Origin: Bacteroidota bacterium
GTDB taxonomy: Bacteria; Bacteroidota; Ignavibacteria; SZUA-365; JAADGX01
Reading direction: 5' to 3'
NCBI GenBank assembly: GCA_027021285.1
Contig: JALUUP010000451.1
Coordinates: forward strand, 1 to 7,291
DNA: 7,291 bases
The notes under the pieces were generated by a model that had not been told where the DNA came from, did no database searches, and saw nothing but the letters and a program-made list of their open reading frames with translations. Shown piece after piece: positions 5,953 to 7,291 of the stretch. Each line of letters begins with the position of its first letter. Positions within the stretch are counted from its first letter, which is position 1. Position numbers and translations under genes: made by a program.

Positions 5953-7291
5953 TCAGTGCTTCGGTTTGCGCAATGCGAGCCGGAGCGGCTTCCCGTCGCA
6001 CGAGGGGATATCGATACCAAGAAGTTTTCCAACCGTGGGCGCGAGCGATGCGATCCCGGCGGCGCCACGGTAGGTGCCCCGTTTCAACCTTGGTGAAAAG
6101 AAAATGAGCGGGACGTGTGCGTCGTAGCCGTACGGGCTGCCGTGACCGGTTCCGGTTGAATCGTTGCCGTACGTAAAGACCCATCCTTTTCTCTGGACGA
6201 TGTAATAGTCGCCGCTGCGCTCCGGGTTGAACATCAGCCGGACGGAGCGGTTTCTCTTTGTCGGTCGTTGCAGGTCGGTGCGGGAATACACGGCGGCGAT
6301 TCCCTTGATCCCGAGCATTTCCCCTCGAAATACCTTCTCGAATTCCGGTAACGAGAGGCCCTTCTCGGCCAGGACCCTGCGGTCCAGGTAGAAGTTCGGA
6401 AACGATACGGCCCTGAACCAGCGTTTTCCCCGCGGCGGTTTGCCGAACGCGCTGTCCAGCGCCCGGGTAACGCGTTTGAACTCCGTGGAAAAAAGGCGGC
6501 CTGCTTTCCGCCCGCGCTTCTGCTCGTGTTCCGGGATCGGCGCAACGCCGTGATCCGCGGTCAACACGACCAGGCAGTTCGACAGGCCCACCGCGCGCTG
6601 GAGCAGCGTCATCAGGGAAGCGATGTCGCGGTCGGTGCGCACGCAGGCGTCCATGATTTCACGGCTGTCGGGACCCCAGGTATGCCCGATATAGTCGATG
6701 CTGGAAAGCGAGATCATGAGAAGGTCGGTGTATCCGCGCATGCCCAGTTTCTCCGTGAGCACGGCCATCTCCGCCGCTTTGACGACGAGCTGGTTGGAAA
6801 ACGGCGTGAACCGGAAAGCGCTGTAGAAGTCAGATCCCGGCTTGCTCAGGCCCGCGTTCAGTGGATGGGGAAACGTTCTGCCGAGTCCGAAAGGATTTCC
6901 CTCGTACGGAACATCGTCCGCGTCGCACCGGGAGTAGCTCTTTTCCGGCAACAGGTAGTTCCATTCCTTTCCGAAAAACGTGTCAGGGATGCGCATGGCG
7001 TTCAGCGCCTCGATCCAGACCGGCACCTTCTCCATGTAGTAGCTCGAGGTGATCAGTTTCCCGGTGCGCGATGAATACCAGAACACCTCGTCGGGTTTCT
7101 TTCCGCCCATGAGAATGGCGGCGCGATCCTTGATGGAAATGCTGATCACCCGCGATTGGTGACTGGCCGCCTTGAGGTAATCCCCAAGCCCCGGCACGAG
7201 GAGGTTGGCGGGCGAGCGCTGCCCCTCCCTGGCCATGCCTTCGCTGCCCACGAGCCTGGCGGTCGGGTCCAGGACGCAGTACACGGATCGT
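5953..7291 (-). CDS. PafA-like alkaline phosphatase/phosphodiesterase (5' end outside window)
   Basis: Member of the alkaline phosphatase superfamily (type I phosphodiesterase/nucleotide pyrophosphatase fold), closest in motifs to PafA, a periplasmic phosphate monoesterase of Bacteroidota. The visible 445 residues hold the phosphate-binding Lys and Arg in SIKDRAAIL (Lys codon 7129-7131, Arg codon 7123-7125), equivalent to PafA Lys162/Arg164. Zinc ligands Asp and His are in SIDYIGHTWGPDS (codons 6694-6696 and 6682-6684), Asp-His in LTADHG (codons 6553-6555 and 6550-6552), and the last His in GTGHGSPYGYDAHVP (codon 6142-6144). The 47-residue step between the two Asp ligands matches PafA as I recall its numbering. 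The nucleophile Thr, the first Asp ligand, Asn100 and the signal peptide lie upstream of position 7291; about 110 residues are missing. The protein ends ALRKPKH with no sorting domain, so a periplasmic site is likelier than surface display. It converges on the regulator gene with 4 bp between stops. Confidence 0.9.
   Translation of the reverse strand, partial: RSVYCVLDPTARLVGSEGMAREGQRSPANLLVPGLGDYLKAASHQSRVISISIKDRAAILMGGKKPDEVFWYSSRTGKLITSSYYMEKVPVWIEALNAMRIPDTFFGKEWNYLLPEKSYSRCDADDVPYEGNPFGLGRTFPHPLNAGLSKPGSDFYSAFRFTPFSNQLVVKAAEMAVLTEKLGMRGYTDLLMISLSSIDYIGHTWGPDSREIMDACVRTDRDIASLMTLLQRAVGLSNCLVVLTADHGVAPIPEHEQKRGRKAGRLFSTEFKRVTRALDSAFGKPPRGKRWFRAVSFPNFYLDRRVLAEKGLSLPEFEKVFRGEMLGIKGIAAVYSRTDLQRPTKRNRSVRLMFNPERSGDYYIVQRKGWVFTYGNDSTGTGHGSPYGYDAHVPLIFFSPRLKRGTYRGAAGIASLAPTVGKLLGIDIPSCDGKPLRLALRKPKH

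Noticed and set aside
5935..5970. Possible hairpin between the convergent genes (AAACC with GGTTT, plus an outer CG pair)
   Set aside because: Only 5 contiguous pairs with a 20-base loop and no T-run on either side; too weak to call a bidirectional terminator.
1..7291. CRISPR arrays, tRNA or rRNA genes, insertion sequences, attachment sites
   Set aside because: No regularly spaced direct repeats, cloverleaf sequence, transposase motif or terminal repeats were seen on either strand.

Overview
The window reads as chromosomal DNA of a moderately GC-rich bacterium of the FCB group (Bacteroidota/Ignavibacteria/Kapabacteria-like). The main evidence is the large secreted protease. It ends in a fibronectin-like segment opening with P-V-E-L, followed by an approximately 86-residue C-terminal domain (YPNP ... 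LLGK ... SGTYLVR ... KILR) typical of type IX secretion cargo in these phyla. The phylum assignment is an inference from family style, not a measurement.

Layout. Positions 1-1196 hold two minus-strand genes in a likely operon: sppA (signal peptide peptidase, 307 aa) followed after 25 bp by an HU/IHF-family DNA-binding protein that runs off the left edge. Positions 1197-1378 are a divergent, AT-rich regulatory region. On the sppA side it holds a perfect 11-bp inverted repeat that overlaps both the putative promoter and the sppA Shine-Dalgarno; on the other side it holds a perfect TATAAT box. Positions 1379-4555 (+) encode a 1058-aa multidomain exported zinc metalloprotease (FTP/PepSY propeptide, HEYGH gluzincin catalytic domain, beta-sandwich modules, sorting domain). 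A strong intrinsic terminator follows at 4580-4605. After a 235-bp gap, 4791-5948 (+) encode a 385-aa regulator built like a sigma-54 enhancer-binding protein (AAA+ domain plus Fis-type helix-turn-helix) but without the GAFTGA loop and without the Walker B acidic pair. Four bases beyond its stop codon, in convergent orientation, lies the 3' end of a PafA-like alkaline phosphatase/phosphodiesterase gene (minus strand, 5' end outside the window).

How the genes relate. sppA and the HU gene look like housekeeping functions (membrane proteolysis of signal peptides, nucleoid structure). The protease and the phosphatase are both predicted to act outside the cytoplasm, consistent with scavenging of peptides and phosphate, but nothing in the sequence shows that they share regulation. 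The degenerate regulator sits between them with its own upstream region; its targets are unknown. I see no mobile element, CRISPR array, tRNA or rRNA. The two observations most worth following are the regulator's lost ATPase/sigma-54 motifs and the inverted repeat at the sppA promoter and ribosome-binding site.
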